A stretch of 64,000 bases of DNA from Dichetophora obliterata (Eukaryota; Arthropoda; Insecta; Diptera; Sciomyzidae): assembly GCA_963920525.1 (NCBI GenBank), contig OY986436.1, positions 29,587,318 to 29,651,317 on the forward strand. Direction: 5' to 3'. The notes under the pieces are model-generated. The model was not told the origin of the DNA. It did no database searches and was given only the letters and a program-made list of their open reading frames with translations. The stretch's first letter is position 1. Each line of letters opens with the position of its first letter. The position numbers were made by a program, and so were the translations under genes. Of this stretch, positions 46,896 through 59,106 are shown in pieces.

Positions 46896-48739
46896 TATTC
46901 TCGGATTTTTAACAAAAAAACTTGACTTCTTCATCCAAAGGCTGAAAAGCCTGGGACTCGGTAAATGTCAGTTTAAAATTGTTTGTGTTCTCAGAACTAT
47001 ATTTATTTTATAACAAAATTTAGGTAATTGTGTTCCAATTATTTTATTTCAACTGCTCGATATACAAATGCATGTGTGCAATAAGGTATATTATATTTTG
47101 AGCAATATGTCTTGTTCCGAAAATTATTTTTTTTATGTTGTTGTCGACCGGGGTTCTTAATGGCAATTTTTATATATAAAATAAAAATTAAATTTGTTAT
47201 ACTGTTTTTTTTTAACTCAATTTTATCTTAAAAGCACAATAAAAACAAATTTCTCAACAATTAAATGAAACCTTATTATCTCGTCAAAACAATAAAAAAG
47301 AGATCATTAGCGTAGATTCATTGTATCAGTAAAAAAAGTGTATTATATCAAAGGTAAAATAAGGTTGTGTCAAATATCTAAAAGGTTTTCCATTTCCTAA
47401 CTTGAGCCCATATAAAAAAAATGTGTCAAGTTATTTACATTGCAATGCAAATCAGGTGAAGTGACTACCGTGCCCTGCTCTCGCTAGTACAAACACAGGT
47501 AAAATAAAAGCAATAACAACAATAAACATTACAATATTCGAATTGAGTAGCACTGAAGCTGTAAATTGCAACCGCGCATGCGTACCCAACCTAAACACAA
47601 TGTTTACCGTCAAGATGCACATGTAAACAAAAGCAAAATAAATAAAACCAAACATGGGCAGATTAAGTAGCAAAGGGTAAAGCAAAGTTAGAGGTAGTTG
47701 TGGAGATGAAGCTCATTCATTTTTGAGGTGCAGTGCTGCCAGGTGTCGCTGAAAAATCCCCATTTTTAATGGCAAAGAAAGCAAAAAGTTTTTATTAACA
47801 AAAGCTTAGCATTAAATAATTGGTACGTGTATATAATGCCATCTTAATTTGAGAGGCTAAAACAACCTTATTCTTATTCAATTTCAAAACTTAAAATAAA
47901 TAGAATTTTTATATTGAATTTTTTTATTGCAATAACCTGATTAGCCACATGATCTAAGAAAATCAATTATTTAAGCTAAAAACATTACTCAATGCATGAT
48001 GATAGAAAAGATTTTGGCAATTTCTTATTAATTTTCCAACCTTATTGTAAAATTTTCCGTGTTCAATTCCATTTCTTCATACAAAAAATACATTTTTTTC
48101 AAAACTTAAGAGTCGATTATTTTAAAATAGTTTTTATGTGGCTTATCATGTTTTTGCAATAAGCCCTTCAATTGTTTTACATATTTAGATAAAAAAATAT
48201 CTTTTGGGAAAAATGTGCTCATTGAAACCTATGACATTTTTTTTCAAACAGATTGATTCTGTAAGAATTAAAAATTGTAAGGCCTTGTAAGCATTTATAA
48301 GGGTCACACCAATTATAAACAATATTCAATATGAAATTATATATATTTTAATTCAAAAAAGTGATTCAAAAAATTTTCAATATAAGTTATTCCTATTTCT
48401 CCATTTGTCCCGATTTGGAACTTGCTTCTACAAATCATTCGAGAAGTACTCGAATGAAATTGACGTCAGTTATTCTCGAACGGTCGAACTCGTACGGTCG
48501 AGAGTAAATATTTCTGCAACTTGAAAAGCTTACCATCACTTTTATCTTAATAAAGCAGGAAACTAATTTATTCATTGTTTAAGTCTTTGGAAATAATCCT
48601 TATAGACTACTTAAAAATAAAAATTACTTACGAACTATTATAAAAAATAACAAAGAGTAAAAATTCATTATTACTGGAAATAAAAAAATTTTATACGAAA
48701 CAAGTTATTTAGTAAATTCTTAAATGAAAATTTGGAAAA
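46896..48739. other. AT-rich spacer
   Basis: No gene or element ends identified. Around 48425-48505 a patch with CGAGAAGTACTCG and CTCGAACGGTCGAACTCG is palindrome-rich. The 77-codon minus frame at 47452-47685 is hydrophobic but unsupported. Confidence 0.45.
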
Positions 48740-48744
48740 AAAAA

Positions 48745-50450
48745 ATCAAAGTAATTTTCCCTAGACAATTCATTATACAATGACAAAGCACGATTTAAAG
48801 GCTCATTACGTGCATAAAGAGTTCTATGAGTTTGAGAATGAAATAACGCGTAATGCCCTAACATTCTAGCAGGAATATTAAATTTAACAAATTGTAATAA
48901 CTGGTCACAGTCAGTTTGACCTGATATAAGATCGTGAATAAATGATAACGACTGAATCTTTCTTCTAATTTTGAAAGTTCTTAAGTCATATTATAAAATA
49001 TGCGTTTCATAGGAAGGCAAAGGTTCTTCAAAGTGTAAAGAACTAAGCACAAAAACGTGAAAATGATTTTTGGATCTTTTTCAATCGAGCGCAATGGATT
49101 AAATAGAAAGGACTCCATATAAAAGAAGCATACTTTAGTTTTGACCCTACAAAAGAATTATAAAGACAAACCATAGTATAAGGATCAGAAAATTCTAAAC
49201 AGTTTCTACGCACAAAAGCAAGCAAGGAATATGATTTAGGAACAATATAATTTATATGATCAACAAAAGTGAACTTGCAGTCAAAAATAACTCCAAGGTC
49301 CTTAATTGAATTAACCTTTTTTTATGAGTTACCAGAGAGGGAATATGAAAAAATTATAAAATTGTTACACTTCGGTTATGTCATAGCAAAGCACGTATTA
49401 AAATTTAACGGTAACAAATTCAATAAACTCCATGACAGCAAATTACTAAGATCACTCTGTAAAAGAGCAGCATTATTTAGATTAGATACTTTACTGAAAA
49501 GCTTTAAATCATCAGTATAAAATAAAAATTTTCCCGCATGAAAATATTTACCAACAGCATTAATAAATTATGAAAAAAGTAAAGGGCCAAAAATGCTACC
49601 TTGCGGGACTTCAGAAGGAGCAATGAAGTGATGCGATTTAACAACATTTATTTCCACAAAACAATTTCTATATTGAAGATAAGACTAGATCCAATTCAAG
49701 ATATTAAAATGGAAACCCATTTTGGCAAGTATAGTTAATAATACGTTATGGGGAACCTTATCAAAGACCTTGGAGAAATCCCTATAGAGGCCATCAACTT
49801 GATGTCCTAGTTCAAAAGATGAAATGCAGAATCTTAAGAAAACTGATAAGTTAGTTACAGTAGACGGACCAACAAAAACCCCGTGCTGTTCAGGGCAAAT
49901 GTGTCGCTTTACTAAGAAGAATAATCTATTTTTAATAACACTTTCAAAAAGTTTCGAAACATTTGATAGCTTAGAAATAGGTCTATAGTTGGATATATCA
50001 TTCTTATTACCACATTTAAAACCCGGTGTTATAGAGCCAATTTTCCAACAGTCTATAAAAGTGCCAGTCTTTAAAGATTCATTGAAAATTTCACAGGCCT
50101 AGATAAATAAAACGCGCCTTTATTAAGCAAAATAGATGAAATACTTTCATTATCAGCCTTAATCGAAACATTAATTTTGGTCATAGCACTGGAAATTTCA
50201 TGCTCAGACCAAACAACAGTACCAAGGTTTAAAAATGACTCCACATTTTCCAAGATTGACACATCAAAATTTGAATTGACCGTAACATAATTGGATTTAA
50301 AGTAATCAGCAAATAGATTCACAGTATCTAGAATAGTAAAAGAGTCAATGCCGTTGTAGTATGTTGAAGTAAGAATGCAGGAGCCATCACGCTTGGATTG
50401 AATAAAGTGCCAAAATGACTTTGGATTAATTTTAATTTTAATATCAATAT
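48745..50450 (-). pseudogene. LINE-3: degenerate non-LTR reverse transcriptase
   Basis: Reading leftward from about 50450 the minus strand shows NPKSFWHFIQSKRDGS, then a linker. The reverse transcriptase core follows: NYRPISKLSNVSKLFESVIK (about 50000), EQHGVF, DFSKVFDKVPHNVLL (about 49770), VPQGSIFGPLLFS (about 49590) and YTDDLKLF in place of YADD (about 49520). The C-terminal part includes LGVIFDCKFTF, RRNCLEFSDPYTMVCLYNSF, SKLKYASFIWSPFY and LKKIQKSFSRFCA. Many stops and frameshifts. The endonuclease domain is missing (5' truncation). It belongs to a different family from LINE-1. Confidence 0.9.
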
Positions 50451-51825
50451 CAATGAATCATTTTCCCACGCATTGCCCTAAAAGTTGCTAAAACCAATTG
50501 AAATTCGTAGAACCAATCGAATTTTTTTAAATTCGGCCTTCAAACTAACTTTAAAGCCTCAAAAAAAAAAACAAGTAAGAATGAGCTCAATTGACACTCG
50601 GCGGGTTCTCGGTTCACCACACTTGCAGAAACAGGGCAGTCGATACAAACGTCATCGTGACGTCAGTTCGAGTAAAGCATACGCGAAAATCATTTAAGAA
50701 GAGTTACAGAAAATAACCATTGATCACTGTTTTCAACGCCATCACGCTTTAGTCGAAAAATCCTTTAAAACGAGAAAAATTCCGTCAACTGGCAACTCTG
50801 TTGAGGCAACTTAAAATATGCCAATGCAATGAGACAAGGCGTCAAAATGCTGTCAAACAAACAGCTGGCTTTGTTGGTTTTGCGTGTTATTGTTTGTTAT
50901 TTTTGCTATTGCTTTTGTTGCTATTTTTTACTTACTCTTAGTTGAAGAAATACTATCCAGTGTTGCTGCCTTGAAGATCACTTTACTGCGGATGCATACC
51001 AGTAACAAGACAGCATTCAAGTACTTGAATCTTTTTTTTTTGTTTATATTGTTCTTTTTCTGATGTTTCAGTTGTTGTTGCTTTAGTGTTTCTTATCAAT
51101 TGTATAGATTTTAACTCTTTGTATATTTGTAGAAATGTTGCAACTCAATTTCGTGAATGCTACTGAGTTTGTTTATTTTTTCTACTATTTATTGTAATGA
51201 TCGCATTGCTAGTGATCATTATTTGTTAATATTGTCGTTCTCTATTGTCAGCAACATTGTTTATAAGTATTTCAATTTGTTTTGCGTCTTGACACTGCCT
51301 TTACTAACTTCGTAGCCTATTGACTTGGCTTACATCACGTTTTTCAACGCTAACATTAACTCATCATTTCGGTTTAAAGTAGCTGAAAGTGTAAATAAAA
51401 ATTGTTGAAATTAAACATGAAAACAAAAACAAAAATACAGCATTTTTACTGTGAAGATTTGTTTTTAAAGCAAAAATAGGCAGTTTTATTTACTTGACTG
51501 CGCTGCGCATGCGTTAAGCACCAGGAAGCTATGAAGATTTATGGCAAAGACGAGATGTGCATTATGTTAGTTTCTTGACTTAAGCTACTTTCCAAATAAT
51601 TGAAATAACTTTATCAATTTCTAAAGCAGCGATGTCCACGAAAATTATTTGAAGAGTGGAAAAACAAAAACAACAACAAACGCAACAACATCAAAAAATT
51701 TTAAATCTGAATGCAATGAGGAATTACCAATAATACGAGTGATGGCAAAGTCCGCGACAGCAAACTTATATATACACTGTAAAAATAATGAATCAAGTAA
51801 TTCCAAAGGTTTCATTTTTTGCTAG
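50451..51825. other. Spacer, T- and TTG-rich
   Basis: No recognised gene. Around 50580-50700 composition is more balanced with CGTCATCGTGACGTCAG; the 70-codon frame there is not recognisable. TTGTTGTTGCTTT-type runs near 50880-51080 are typical of fly non-coding DNA. Confidence 0.45.
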
Positions 51826-51965
51826 TCGGAATACTTACTTACTTACTTAATTGGCGCTACAACCGTATGTCGGTCTTGGCCTCATCTAAGAATTTGCGCC
51901 AGCCATTTCTGTCTTACAGAATACATTCTGATTTACCCAGCTTTAACCACGTGGAGGTTTTCAGA
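51826..51965. repeat. Dispersed repeat fragment with ACTTACTTACTTA edge
   Basis: Starts with ACTTACTTACTTAATTGGCG and continues CTACAACCGTATGTCGGTCT and TTTGCGCCAGCCATTTCTGT. I associate this sequence with a repeat scattered through fly genomes, probably a retroelement end, but the family is not certain. Confidence 0.45.
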
Positions 51966-52183
51966 TATCCTTTTTTTATTTTTTGTTTTTTACATTTTAA
52001 TTTTTTGTTTTTATCTTTTTTAGTTAAGTTTTTGTTTTATTTTTTTTTTTTGTGAATGTTTTTATTATTATACATTTTTCATTTCCATTTATTTCTTTGA
52101 AAAAATAGGTTAACTCCAAGTTTTTCGCTAATTCTTGACTTGCCATTTTTCAAGGGTATATAAAAATAATTTATTCTGTTGCT

Positions 52184-52426
52184 ATATAAAAAAGTGCCCA
52201 CCTGCAACTATTCAGTAACTTTTTCTCAATGTGTATTCGCACAACGAAAAATATAAAGAATACGACACGTGCTGTTAACGTCTACAATGCGAATGCCAAA
52301 AACAGTGCACAACATCCGCTATCGAAGGAGCCAAAAAACAGAAACATGCAAACGCAGAACTGCTATCGAAGATTCGAAAGAACAAAAACAATAACATTAA
52401 GAAGCGAGGCTGAAATTGCAAACTGA
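52184..52426 (+). promoter_or_regulatory. Candidate TATA/initiator core promoter with short downstream frame
   Basis: TATATAAAA at 52184 is followed by TCAGTA with its A at 52214, exactly 30 bases from the TATA start, as in insect core promoters. A 65-codon frame beginning MCIRTTKNIKNTTRAVNVYN runs 52229-52426; it resembles no known protein and may be a leader. The downstream CAACAATCATGAAAATATTG near 52441 would be another start but stops after seven codons. Could be chance in AT-rich DNA. Confidence 0.3.
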
Positions 52427-52728
52427 ACTCGGCGAATTACAACAATCATGAAAATATTGAAGTTGTTGTAAAAGAGTGGAAATAGTGTAAAGAGTTAAGC
52501 GCTGGACATCGCTGTTCTATAGTGCAAAAGTTTATAGACAAAAAAAAAATATATCTTTAAAGAAATAGAAAGAAATGCAATGATTTTATAAAATATTAAC
52601 TCTTTTTTAAAGAATTATTACATTTAATTAAATAATTATTTTTTACAATTATGTAGATGGTACAAAAATTGTACAAGGCCGCCATTGTGCTCGCTGTGAA
52701 GCAAAATAGAAAGTGTCAAAATTTTATA

Positions 52729-53452
52729 CTAGCTGATACACAGAGTTACTCTGAAATGCATTTTATAATATTTTTTATTTTCAGATTTTATTTCAAATCG
52801 TCTGCCAAAATTTCAGCTCAATCGACTTATTAGTTTGTAGTCTATAGCCATTGCTTTTAATGTATATCACTTTCGAGACGCGTGACGTTCCTGAAATTTC
52901 ACCCTTAATATCGAATCCATCGAACAGCCGCCGACCAACGTATTTTTAACACTTTAAGGTCGTTAGTGGTAAAATTTCGAAAAATTCCTTCTAAGTGAGC
53001 GTACACGTCACTAAAGACATCAGCCTACCAAATTTCAGCTAGCTACGTCTTATAATTCTGGGCTGTTTGCTAATGAGTTAGTGAGTCAGGACAAACTGTT
53101 ATATACACAGTAAAAAATATGATGATAAATTTTATACTATTTGGTATACACATAAATCCAAACCAAAAATGTTTTAAAAGTTATACCATCATATCTTATA
53201 AATTTTTCCAGACCATTTTTCTCAGACCAATCGAAACCACTATCTTTTTAATTTTTCTGATTTCGGTGAATTTTTTACTTTCGAACCAGAATATATATTG
53301 ATTTAAAATTTTTAAATTATATATGTTTTATTATTTTTATAATATTAAGTGGTATAAAATTAAAAATTATTTGAAAATAAAAAATGTTATAAAAAAGATA
53401 AAATGTACCTTCAAATTTTTTACTGTGTATGTATATATATTATCTATATAGA
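52729..53452 (-). mobile_element. Helitron (724 bp) carrying a nested MITE
   Basis: On the minus strand it starts TCTATATAGATAATATATAT at 53452 after A and ends TGTATCAGCTAG at 52729 before T. The hairpin CAGAGT/ACTCTG lies about eight bases before CTAG. Just inside, ACAGTTTGTCCTGACTCACT is a sequence I associate with insect Helitron 5' regions. No coding. A TA-flanked MITE lies at 53106-53427; without it the element is about 400 bp. Confidence 0.78.
53106..53427. repeat. 322-bp MITE with CACAGTAAAAAAT ends and TA duplication
   Basis: TA at 53104-53105 and 53428-53429 flank CACAGTAAAAAATATGATGA and, inverted on the right, CACAGTAAAAAATTTGAAGG. The interior is AT-rich with no coding. TA duplication suggests a Tc1/mariner relative. 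Confidence 0.78.
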
Positions 53453-54549
53453 TATGGGGAGTTTTTGTTTTTAAATTTAGATACCCGTTTTGGCCCAAAA
53501 ACGCAACGTGAATATTGGGAAACACTAGAAGCTTTTCCGAAATTTCTTTTAATTTCCTCTAATTATCCCACAAGCAGATAAAATGTGAAATTTCAAGTTC
53601 CTAGCTCCACTAAAACTGGTAGCTACCTAAAATGGGTTAAGATCTGTTATAAGCTGTCAACAGTTTAAAGCTAAATAACAATATTGTTGTTATAGCACGT
53701 GGCGTTATCTTGGGCTATTCCCATTCAAATTATTGTCGAATATTATTATTCTTTTTGATATGGTATCAAAGCTGAGTCTATATTTATTTGACTGAGATGG
53801 TATTCTTGTAACACCAGTAATATTTTCGAATAGTTAAACTGTATAATACGTTTCTTAAAAAAAACCACACACTGGCTTATCGCTAATAAGGTGAGTACAG
53901 GTGTCTTTTTACGTCTTACTTGTATATTGAACTTAACAACTGGTTTCGAAACAGAAAACATATATTTACATTGCTTACAAGTGGTGTTGTTTTCTCCTTT
54001 TCCAATACATTATTATGACTTAAAGTGTTAGTCTTTTCGATGCATGTATGTAGTTTCAAAACTGAGCGAATATCAGTGTTTATATATCTATGTTTATATA
54101 TATATGTGTTTCAGTCTGGCATAAGATTTTTTCGATTTTCGTAAGTCTTACCTTTCAAAAAGTTAAATTGAAATTTATATAGTTTGAAGCTTACGCCAAA
54201 ATTTTGTTTTAATTAAAAAATTTTTAGGCCTAGTAACAATTATATAAAGTTGAAAAATCAATTTGAAATTTTTTGTAAATGTAATTATAAAGTATGTGAT
54301 AGTTTTTTAAATATCGATTAAAATATTTTTATTTCTATTATCTCTATTATGTCTAAATATTATAAAAATATTAATTTACTTTCACTGTTTAATTTTTTAC
54401 TATCCAAAGTAATATAAAGCTTAATAGAAAACCATTGATTTTTAAGAAAGATATTTAAATTTTAATTTGTATTGCAGAAGTTCTGCACATTATTATTTTG
54501 AAGCCATGTTCACAAAAAGATAAGTTTTAAGGGAAATTATTGAAAAATA
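53453..54549. other. AT-rich spacer
   Basis: No gene or element ends recognised. The frame of 71 codons at 53746-53961 (minus) is unsupported. Confidence 0.5.
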
Positions 54550-54554
54550 ATAAT

Positions 54555-56075
54555 ATGGCTAAGACTGCATCTTACATTAATAGTGTTAACAATAAGCAGC
54601 TATGCAAATTAAAATCCAACTTACGAGCATTGAAAGCTGCAAAATTCAAGGCAGCTAGAAGATACAAAAACAGATTTTTTTAAAAACAAATTCAAAATGG
54701 TTTTATTCAGAGTTTTATGTAACTATTACTGCCAATAATATATTACCTTTACCGTCTTGCTTAAGACGTCCCAGCTTAAATTTTTTATGCAAATCTGATC
54801 GTGCGAAAAGTCGGGAAGTGGCAAAGATAAGCTCTGATCTAGAGAACGATCCTAAAAGGATGATTCTGGCGTGTGGTTTTGCATCAACAAAATCAGGAAA
54901 TAAAGACTAATCTGCCGTTTTAAATCAAGTAGTGGAAAGTGCAAAAAGTCCCAAGGAAGCAAAAAAAAATAAAAAAAAAAATAGGTGAGACTCCCATAAA
55001 AAAAAGTCAGCTGAAGAAGCTTTATCGTTTATACTTCAGAACTCCATCACAAAAGAGATGTACCAAAACATAAGATCTGAATCAAAACTGTGATGCACTG
55101 ATATTTCGCCAATGTAAAACAGCATCAGAGTAGCTAAGGAACTATACAGACCTTCCAGAGAATCAATTGCGATTACAGAAAAGCAAGCAACAGTTAGTCT
55201 TACAGCCCTATTCTGGCAAATTAACAAATTGTTAACCAGTATTTTGAATATTTCTATATGTTTGTTGTAATTTTTTTATTTCAAAACAAAATTTGAAGCT
55301 TAAAAATAAAAAATTTTGATAAAAATTGTCAACTACTTATCAGTTAATGACAATTTCATTAACAAATTTTGTTTTTTGAGCTTTAAATTTTGTATTGAAA
55401 ACAACAAACACATAGAAATATTCAAAATACTGGTTAACAATGTTTTAATTTGCCAGAATAGGGCTGTTAATCCCTAATAAATAAAACTGCGGAAAGAATA
55501 GCTATGATCTAAGAAGTAATTCTTCAATATATGGATAATGTTAATTCATATACGTTAGAAACAGTTATGATATTTTCATGGGGATTTGATGGTAGCTCCG
55601 GATATTCCAGTTATCGTGTTATAAATCTGCAGAATCAAATTTGACACAGGCCGACCAAAATTTGTTTGTGACATCTGTTATACCGTTACGATTATCAACT
55701 TCATCTAACACCATACTGTGGAATAATAGAGTTTCCCAGTCACCCGAATCTTGTCGTCCAGTTAAAAGCGAATTTATAAGCGAAACATCCAATTTTATCC
55801 TTCAGGAAAAAGCAAGAATGGACGAAGAAACAGATAGACTTAAAGTTCTTAAAATTCAATTAGACGAAGATCGCATTATTGTTATTCATTTAAATTTATA
55901 TATGACTCTTATAGACGGCAATCCAGATTAAAAAGAAAAAAATCCCTGTATTTTACTGCAGATATCGCAGAATTGTTTGCTCTACCAGCAAAAAATATTA
56001 CAAACTTAATTTTGGCGACTAAGAAAATGAGGAAAACCCCGATTTCACTGGTATATCAGAAACGTTTTAAAGCTT
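54555..56075 (+). pseudogene. Degenerate gene of an unnamed repeated protein family
   Basis: Plus-strand pieces in changing frames read MAKTASYINSVNNKQLCKLK (54555), KSREVAKISSDLENDPKRMI (about 54810), EALSFILQNSITKEMYQNIR (about 55017), FSWGFDGSSGYS (about 55570) and then a 96-codon block. That block has QADQNLFVTSVIPLRLSTSS, TILWNNRVSQSPESCRPVKS and LYMTLIDGN. The last blocks match an uncharacterised family I recall from repeated loci in animals such as Hydra and aphids, probably transposon-encoded. Function is unknown. Stops and frameshifts throughout, plus a 264-bp MITE, make it inactive. Confidence 0.6.
55203..55466. repeat. 264-bp MITE with ~100-bp inverted repeats and TTA duplication
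   Basis: TTA at 55200-55202 and 55467-55469 flank arms starting CAGCCCTATTCTGGCAAATT. The inverse, ending AATTTGCCAGAATAGGGCTG, is on the right. Matching continues through AACCAGTATTTTGAATATTT to about 100 bp. A 3-bp TTA duplication fits PIF/Harbinger-type elements. Inserted into the degenerate gene at 54555-56075. Confidence 0.88.
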
Positions 56076-56212
56076 AAATAATGAATAATATTGAATTAGT
56101 AAAATATATTTTTGTGCGAGGCAAGGGGACTGAGAAAGCACCCCGATAAATATAATCAATAAATAAGCTTTTATGTGTATATAAGTCTATCAGTCTCTTA
56201 ATTATTTTTCTA

Positions 56213-56860
56213 GTGGACCCGGCGAACTTTGTTTCGCCCAAAATTATTTTGATTGAATTTTAATGATTTCTTAAAAGTGGGCGTAGCTATAGTGCTATAA
56301 CGCCGATTTTAAGCACAGTTGCCGACAATAAACGCACAAACGAGATAACTAAACTTTAGTCTTATTCGATCAAACTATCTCATATATGGCATTTTTATTG
56401 ATTTATGGGCGGAAAAAGTAGGCGTGAGAACATGTTTATACATATATAGTGATTGCAATATGAACCCAAAGCATCTACGTACCAAGTTTCACAAATCTAC
56501 TGCCAAAATTTCTTCTCAATCGGAATACTTTAGGAGTCTTAATGATTGATTAAAAGTAAGCGTAGATATAGTGTGACCAAGCCCATTTTTAGTACAGTTG
56601 CCGAAAGTAAGTATACGAACTAAAATACAAAATTTAAGTCTAATACGACCAAAACTCTCTAATATATAACATTATTTTGATAAGTGGGAAGTAAAAAGGG
56701 GTGTGACAAAAATTTATTCCGAAATCTATCGTACTCAGAAACAGTTCACCAAATACCAAATTTTATTCACCTATCAAAGTAAAGACCGAAGATATAGATT
56801 TTTGGCCCATTGGAAAACACTACTGGCTGGCCCATCGTGCATCTGCATAAAACTTTGTGA
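56213..56860. repeat. Helitron-like or related repeat fragment
   Basis: CTAGTGGACCCGGCGAACTT at 56211 resembles the inverted CTAG end of A. The body has motifs of C1/C2: GTGGGCGTAG, CACAGTTGCCGACA, CATTTTTATTGATTTATGGG and GAAAAAGTAGGCGTGAGAAC. The TC end is not seen before the microsatellite at 56883. No coding. Confidence 0.6.
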
Positions 56861-56882
56861 GAGGTAGTTTTTGAAGTTATGC

Positions 56883-57168
<286 letters not shown>

Positions 57169-57416
57169 ATTATGATAAGAACTTAGTTATTTTAATGTAC
57201 AAGTAGGAATAATTTTTTTATAAACAATTATACTTATTATAAAGTTAATCTTTATATTAAGTTGAAATAGAGAAATCAAGATAAAGTATAAAATTGAAGT
57301 AATTAAGAAAAAAAGGTGACAAGAAGAGAGCATAAATTTAAAGAAAACTGGCAAATTTATTATCGTTAATTAGAAGCGAAATGTTGAAATACGGCAAGTC
57401 TAAATCTTGTTATTTC

Positions 57417-57692
57417 CATTGGCGTCGGAAGCGGGGGGGCAAGGTGGGCAGTTGCCCCCCACTTTTTTAGCTAGATAAACAATTTAAAAGGAAAAGTTAT
57501 TCAAAATATCAGTTTTTTTACGACGATATTATTTTTGTATTATATATTTTCCTCTTCTTTCTCTCTTCTTCATGTTTCATGTGAAGAAATTTTGGTGAAC
57601 TTTTTTTGCACCACCATTTGTACTGCCCCCCCATTTGTACTGCCCCCCCATTTGTACTGCCCCCCAGATGAAATTCGCTTCCGACGCGATTG
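57417..57692 (+). mobile_element. Non-autonomous hAT derivative (276 bp) with 8-bp duplication
   Basis: GTTATTTC at 57409-57416 and 57693-57700 is the target duplication. Ends CATTGGCGTCGGAAGC and, inverted, CAATCGCGTCGGAAGC match those of the hAT element at 2908-4664. The first ~150 bp and last ~90 bp match that element closely, and the transposase region is deleted. A CCCCCCCATTTGTACTGC unit is repeated three times near 57605-57665. Inserted in the C-terminal codons of LINE-2. Confidence 0.95.
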
Positions 57693-58135
57693 GTTATTTC
57701 CCTTAAAGCTCTTATATGGCTCTGTAAGAAATTCCAAAGACGAGTGGCATTAATAAAAAATAATCTTGTGGAGTTGAGGTAGTTCGAACTCGGTGCTGTC
57801 AGCATGTAACTGCTTGTTGAGTAACCAAATCGAATTTTTTCAAACAAATAAGGAGGTGTTTTAAACACTATTATTTTATACAGAAAGATACAATTTCTAG
57901 CATTGAGATAGTTAATAATATCACTTCCAAGAATGGATTTTTTTAAATTGAGATATATGATCAAAATTTCGCATAACCATATCGTGTAACCTGGTTAAAG
58001 CTAAGTTTAATTTTAATTGAGATCGGGAGTCCAAATTGCTATAAACACATTCTGCATAAGTAATTATAGGTAGTTTAAGTTGAAGAACAAGTTTATGTTT
58101 CAATTCAACTGGCGTATAATCAGCTGAAACTCTTA

Positions 58136-59106
58136 CCCCCGTATTCATAAACCTGTTTTAGCGATAGTTATACAATGAAAAACATTTTGTTATGCATAAA
58201 CGTATATTATCATCAACGTTCTAAGAGTATTTTAACGATCGTTAAAATCATTCTGAACATCGTTATTACTCGTTCCTCGTCGTTGTTTTGTTCAAAGGGG
58301 TTGATCCTTGCTCTATACATTTTTCGGCGCTTTGGAAAAGGATTTTCTTCTTCCACTAAAGTGCAGATAATCAAAATATTGAACATGTCCATTGCTTTTA
58401 TATTTTTGTTTACTTTTCACTTCACTTTTTTTGTTTTTTTAATGCCTAACATAACTTGTCAAAATCGGCTATGGGTGTTGTTACGGTGGTCGTCATATGA
58501 TCCCTGGTCATGACACTTTTTACTCTCTTTTTTCGTTTGATGAGCTGTGTGACGAAAGTATGCTATGCTGGTGGTCATATGATGCCTAAGCACCAGTACA
58601 CTTTTTGCTACTTTTAGTATTTTTACAACCGACGTGTTGCTATTAAGCAGGTTTCATTACTGCTTACATACATTTTATACTAAAAGTGTACTATTTTCGT
58701 GCATAAACACACATATTGTGAATAAGTTCACAACGCAACACTGGTTTGATCCCATGATTTCATATTTTTGTCAAATCATTTGGTGACCGTGAAGGTGAAA
58801 ATTTACTCTCTTGCTCTCGCTCTCAAATTGTTAATATACATTGAAACAACAACAATGCATGACCATGATGAGCCTATGACCGCCACCGTAACAGGGCACT
58901 TTCTGGCGACAAAAAGTCTGTTTTTTGTCAAGTTCTTTCGTTAAGCTGTCAGCTGATGAAGTGTTGCTTACTGTTTTTAAAAATTCCCATATTGTTTAAA
59001 ATGCTCTTAAAATACGTTTATGCATAAACAGCATTTTAAGGGATAGTTTGTGTTCTAACTAAAACAGTTTTTAACGAGTGCATAACAAATGTAATAAATA
59101 CGGCCG
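58136..59106. mobile_element. 971-bp non-autonomous element with CCGTATT ends and TTA duplication
   Basis: TTA at 58133-58135 and 59107-59109 flank ends CCCCCGTATTCATAAACC and, inverted, CGGCCGTATTTATTAC. Subterminal inverted motifs include TTATGCATAAACGTA and CTGTTTTAG. Internally, TGTTACGGTGGTCGTCATA (58478) and TGACCGCCACCGTAACAG (58877) form a second inverted pair, with a partial direct copy near 58570. No transposase is recognised; the 112-codon frame is unsupported. A 3-bp TTA duplication suggests PIF/Harbinger mobilisation. It splits LINE-2 cleanly. Confidence 0.8.
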
